This document shows positions 60,813 to 64,000 of a stretch of 64,000 nucleotides of DNA, piece by piece (position 1 is the stretch's first letter; every line of letters begins with the position of its first letter). The DNA is from CAVUAN01 sp963739435. Its GTDB lineage: Bacteria; Acidobacteriota; Thermoanaerobaculia; UBA5066; Gp7-AA6. Location: NCBI GenBank assembly GCA_963739435.1, contig CAVUAN010000024.1, forward strand, positions 1-64,000, read 5' to 3'. The notes beneath the pieces are model-generated. The model made no database searches. It saw only the letters and a program-made list of their open reading frames with translations, and was not told the DNA's origin. Made by a program: the position numbers and the translations under genes.

Positions 60813-61684
60813 GTGCCGCGTCTGACCGCCGCTCTGCTGGCAGCGGGCTTCCTCGCCGCATCGGCTGTCATCTCACAGGAAGCCCAGGAGGGTCGGGGAC
60901 TCGACCGCGCAGGCTCCCACTCCCACGCCGGTGCCCGTCGAAAAGAGCCCTGGTCCCCTTGCTCTCCTCGCCCGCGAGGCGACGATCTACTACGACGACT
61001 CGAAAGCCCTCTTCTTCGCGCCCTTCCATTGGGACGGAAAGCAGGTGTGGACGGCCGTGGGAGCGGGCGCGCTGACGGGCGGTGTCATGGTCTTCGACGA
61101 GCCGCTCGCCACGTCCGTGCAGGACGCCGCGTCCCACACCACGAACGACATGTCGAAGGTCGTCACGCCGTTTGGTTCGTGGGCCGCCTTTGCAGCCTCG
61201 GGAGCGCTCGTCGTGTCGGGCATCGCGTTTCAAGAGGGAACAGCTGACGACGATGGGCCGCGAGGGCATCGAGGCCTGCCTGATCGCGGGCCTCATGACG
61301 GACATCTTGAAGCCCGTGTTCGGACGATTGCGGCCGTACCAGTCGGACAACGAGACAGTGTTCCAACCGTTCACGAACAACGTCTCGTTTCCATCGGGGC
61401 ACGCGACAGTTGCGTTCGCCTTCGCCTCGGTCGTCTCGGCTCGCTCCTCCGGCTGGATCATTCCGACGGCCTCCTACACGCTGGCCTCCCTCGTTGCCTA
61501 CAGCCGCGTCAACGACCACCAGCACTTCCCGAGCGATGTCGTGGCGGGCGGGCTGATCGGCACGGTCGTCGGGCGCTTCATCGTCCACCGTCACGAGCGC
61601 GCCGAGTCCGGCGCCCCGGCGCCCAAGGTCGAGCTCTCCCTGTTCCCCGTCCGCAACGGCCTCGGCATCGCCGCGCGCTTCTAG
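60813..61684 (+). CDS. PAP2-family phosphatase, exported, frameshifted
   Basis: About 290 residues. An N-terminal signal peptide (PRLTAALLAAGFLAASAVIS) is followed after a frame change near 60920 by ATIYYDDSKALFFAPFHWDG. After a second change near 61225 come the three PAP2 motifs: KPVFGRLRP, FPSGHATVAF and SRVNDHQHFPSDVVAGGLIG. It ends FPVRNGLGIAARF. Such enzymes remove phosphate from lipid carriers (undecaprenyl pyrophosphate) or phospholipids in the periplasm or membrane. GTG 60813 start; it is divergent from GlgB and ends at a terminator. Confidence 0.82.
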
Positions 61685-61726
61685 AAAAGAAAAAGGCCGC
61701 GGGACTTCTGGTCCAGCGGCCTTTCC
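61684..61726 (-). terminator. Rho-independent terminator after the RRM gene
   Basis: On the minus strand GGCCGC pairs with GCGGCC (61716-61721 with 61695-61700), with an inner GGAC/GTCC stem, followed by TTTTTCTTTTC. The T-run serves the minus-strand RRM gene best; for the plus-strand PAP2 gene only TTT follows. Confidence 0.75.
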
Positions 61727-61743
61727 CCGGGGTCAGACTCCGA

Positions 61744-62050
61744 TCAGTAGCGGTTGCGGCCCCCGCCGCCGCCAAACCCGCCGCCCCGGTTGCCCCCGCC
61801 GCCTTCCGTGCGCGGACGTGCCTCGTTGACCGTGAGGGCCCGTCCGTTGTGTTCCTTGCCGCTCAGAGGCCGACATCGCGGCCTGGGCCTTGGCATTGTC
61901 CGAGAATTCGACGAAACCAAACCCCTTCGAACGGCCGGAGTCGCGGTCCATGATGACCTTGGCCGAATCGGGCTCACCATAGGGAGCAAAGAGGTCGTGC
62001 AGGTCGGTATCGGTTACTTCGTACGACAGATTCCCAACATAGAGCTTCAT
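61744..62050 (-). CDS. RRM-type RNA-binding protein with Gly-rich tail
   Basis: About 100 residues. RNP2 MKLYVGNLSYEVTDTDLHDL at the start and RNP1 GRSKGFGFVEFSDN define a single RRM. A frame change near 61870 leads to SGKEHNGRALTVNEARPRTE and the Gly-rich tail GGGGGNRGGGFGGGGGRNRY. This is the common bacterial RRM-Gly protein, often cold- or stress-linked. AAGGA lies seven bases before ATG 62050. It precedes a strong terminator. Confidence 0.9.
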
Positions 62051-62232
62051 ACAGAGTCCTTCGTGTCGGGCCGCGCCCGGCACACTAATCCGGCGCTACG
62101 CTCGCGGAGGCGCCCGCCGAGAAACGCCTACGCCATCCCGTCAACAGAGTCGTTCGGATTTCGGCAGATTGGGTCTGACCAAAAGGCGAGCGGAACGAGA
62201 CACAGGGAGTCTACCACGACCCCCGAGCGATG

Positions 62233-62688
62233 TCAGTTGCTTCGGGGCTGGATCGTCGTCGTGCCCGGAGACGGAGCGCTGACTGTGACCGGGTCCATTC
62301 GAGGCGCCGTGTAGATCGGACCCGCCGTGTCGGCGCCTCGATTGGTGTTGAAGCTCCAGTCGCTGTCCGGCCGTGTGACGAGCGGCGCTCGATGCTCGCG
62401 CGGTGCGACGGCCGTGACCTGGCGCGTCGCGGGCGCCTGGACGACGTATTCGGGGTAATAGCCATAGCCGCGCGGGTAGGCGGAGCACATATCGTCGTCG
62501 TAGTAGCCCGCCAGTCCATAGGAAGGCAGTGGGTAGCTGGAGGTCGCCGGAGGATAGAGATTCGTGCAGTCGGGATAGCCCGCGAACCCACCCCCACCGC
62601 CGCCGCCGCCGTAGCCAGACCCGCCAGAGGCACAACCCGCGGCCGCGACGGTGAAAACGAGCAAGACCGACAGGCGCCGGAGGTTCAT
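62233..62688 (-). CDS. Small lipoprotein of unknown function
   Basis: 151 residues from ATG 62686-62688. Signal peptide with lipobox NLRRLSVLLVFTVAAAGCAS (Cys at the AAGC site), then a Gly stretch (GGSGYGGGGGGGGFAGYPDC) and a Tyr/Pro-rich, low-complexity body (GYYDDDMCSAYPRGYGYYPE). No family recognised. It overlaps the stop of the FAD oxidoreductase gene as ATGA, so the two are co-transcribed. Confidence 0.7.
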   Translation of the reverse strand: MNLRRLSVLLVFTVAAAGCASGGSGYGGGGGGGGFAGYPDCTNLYPPATSSYPLPSYGLAGYYDDDMCSAYPRGYGYYPEYVVQAPATRQVTAVAPREHRAPLVTRPDSDWSFNTNRGADTAGPIYTAPRMDPVTVSAPSPGTTTIQPRSN

Positions 62689-64000
62689 GACCGTCCCTCG
62701 CATGTGTCAAAACAGCCCGCCGTCTCGAAACCTTCCCGGCCATACGACGGCCGGAACCAGTCCGAGAGCCGGCCAGCCACCTCTTCCCGGGTCAGGGAGA
62801 GTTTTCCGGCCCCGTCGAGGACGTCGGCCGCGTCCACGGGATGCCAGTTCCGCCGCTCGGTGCGGCCGAGGCCCGCGATGTCGCGCAGCGCAACCGTCTG
62901 CCGGAGCCTTGCCAGCCAGGCCTGCCGCTCCTCGAGGCTCGAAGCCGCCGCGCTTCGCGGCGGCAATCGCCTCGCGCGCACAGGGCGAGGAAATCCGGGC
63001 CGTAGGCCGGATCCTCCCTCAGCAGAAACGACCGTGGCTTCGTCTTACCGGCAGAGCCGCGTCGCCGCCTCCGAGTAGCTCGCCGCGGCGAAGTACAGGT
63101 GGGTCAGCGCCGTGAAAACGGGAAAATCGTCGAAAAAAGCGTAAAGGGCCGAGACGAGCCGGGCAGCCGCGTCGGCGTCGTCGAGCGTCGCGCGCGCGTA
63201 GGCGTCGAGACCCGCGTCGAAATCCCGGCCGGGCAGGCCGCCTTCGAAGAGATGGAGCAGCCGCTCGATCCCCAGGAGCGTCAGCGGAAAGCCCGTCGAA
63301 AGGAGCGGATCGACGAAGGCAGCGGAAGACGGCAGCAGGGCCCAGCCCGGCCCGGCCGCGACCCCGGAACGAAACGGCAGCGGGCGGGCGTGGACGAAGG
63401 GGCGGATAGCGCGCGAGCCGCCGCGAACTGGTCCCGGACAGTCGGAAGCCGGTCCAGAAGCCGCCGCCAGGCGGCCTCCCCGTCCTCGAGAGCCAGCTCC
63501 CGCGAAAGCGCCGGAGCGGCCGCGACGCCCGCGCTCGTCGTGCCGTCGGCAAAGCGCAGCACCCAGATCCAGCCCCCCGGAAACACGTGGTGGAGCGCGG
63601 CGTCGTCGGGCGGATAGGGCGGCCGCTCCGTCCCGGGCAGGATCCCCATCTCGTCGATCCGCCGGACGCCGGAGAAATGCGTGAAGAGGCCCTCGGTTGC
63701 GGGCAGATCCGGGAAGGCCGTCTCGGGCAGATCGAGCGCGCGATGCAGGAACCCGCGCGGCCCCGAGGCATCCACAACGAAGCGGGCGCACAGCGTGCGG
63801 CGGCGGCCGAGCCGGACGGTCGTCGAGCGACACGTTCCCGGGCGTGAACGACGCGTTCGTAATCTCGGTCAGGTCCAGGTACTCGGCCCCCGCCCGCCCG
63901 GCCTCTTCGGCCAAAAACCGGTCGAAGTCGGCCCGGAACCAGTGCGTATCCGCCACCTCGTCGTTCGGGCTCGCAGCCACGAGAAGCTGGTCACCCCGGT
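62685..64000 (-). CDS. FAD-dependent halogenase-like oxidoreductase, N terminus beyond window
   Basis: Partial flavoprotein of at least 430 residues reading from the window end. Recognisable: HWFRADFDRFLAEEAGRAGA, VVDASGPRGFLHRALDL, HHVFPGGWIWVLRFADGTTS, then GWALLPSSAAFVDPLLSTGF followed by PLTLLGIERLLHLFEGG. This pattern (TGFPLTLLG after a wide Trp-rich strand) matches FAD-dependent monooxygenases of the tryptophan-halogenase-like class. The Gly-rich FAD loop and any Trp-x-Trp-x-x-Ile motif lie beyond the window. Frame changes near 63835, 63410, 63045 and 62975. Chlorination is not proven; a generic monooxygenase is equally possible. Confidence 0.65.

Overview
The window is a very GC-rich (by eye about two thirds G+C), gene-dense stretch of a bacterial chromosome. 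Gene content (bacterial Ku and LigD, Ser/Thr kinase, DUF1501/DUF1800 pair, acetylcitrulline-type arginine operon, PqqD plus HPr-kinase-like genes, GH57/GlgP/MalQ glucan genes) suggests a deep-branching Gram-negative lineage such as Acidobacteriota. That is an inference from gene content, not a proven assignment. Neighbouring genes often overlap through ATGA, GTGA or TTGA, so they are probably co-transcribed. More than twenty genes contain one or several single-base frame changes while the protein homology continues in another frame, often in G or C runs. This looks like residual sequence error rather than gene decay. Frame-change positions are approximate.

Layout. 1-7.4 kb (minus): a polyprenyl-linked sugar / surface-glycan operon: UbiA-type prenyltransferase, two family 2 glycosyltransferases, an FAD oxidoreductase, WecE aminotransferase, WecD-like acetyltransferase, acyl carrier protein, SDR reductase and an acyl-activating ligase cut by the window edge. 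7.5-11.9 kb: a membrane Ser/Thr kinase, a dispersed repeat, a YdcF-like protein, a GNAT acetyltransferase and a membrane protein. 11.9-24.9 kb: a candidate peptide-modification (RiPP-like) region. Its core (minus) is an asparagine-synthetase-like enzyme, an EpiD/PPC-DC-type flavoprotein, a PqqD-like protein, a 46-52 residue peptide ending in Cys, a terminator, an HPr-kinase-like protein and three helical or ferritin-like proteins. Flanking genes encode a signal-peptidase-like protein, several membrane proteins, an SGNH-like protein and a nucleotidyltransferase-fold protein.

24.9-31.2 kb: DUF1501 and DUF1800 proteins with an outer-membrane beta-barrel, an MFS exporter and a MerR-TPR fusion. 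31.2-35.7 kb: bacterial end-joining genes (Ku, LigD) divergent around a second repeat copy, then a DUF72 protein. 35.7-44.5 kb (minus): an arginine operon argG-(P-loop gene)-argC-argD-argF'-argB-argE-argH that runs through N-acetylcitrulline. 44.7-49.5 kb (plus): PPi-type phosphofructokinase, phosphoketolase and acetate kinase. 49.5-52.2 kb (minus): universal stress protein, a radical SAM enzyme and a PfkB-family kinase. 52.2-60.7 kb (minus): glucan metabolism (GlgB, GH57, GlgP, MalQ). 60.8-64 kb: PAP2 phosphatase, RRM RNA-binding protein, a lipoprotein and a partial FAD-dependent halogenase-like oxidoreductase.

The carbon genes fit together: glucan is built by GlgB and opened by GH57, GlgP and MalQ, and the sugar phosphates feed the phosphofructokinase and the phosphoketolase/acetate-kinase route. 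No rRNA, tRNA, CRISPR array, insertion sequence or integrase was seen. No stretch over 300 bases lacks a gene.
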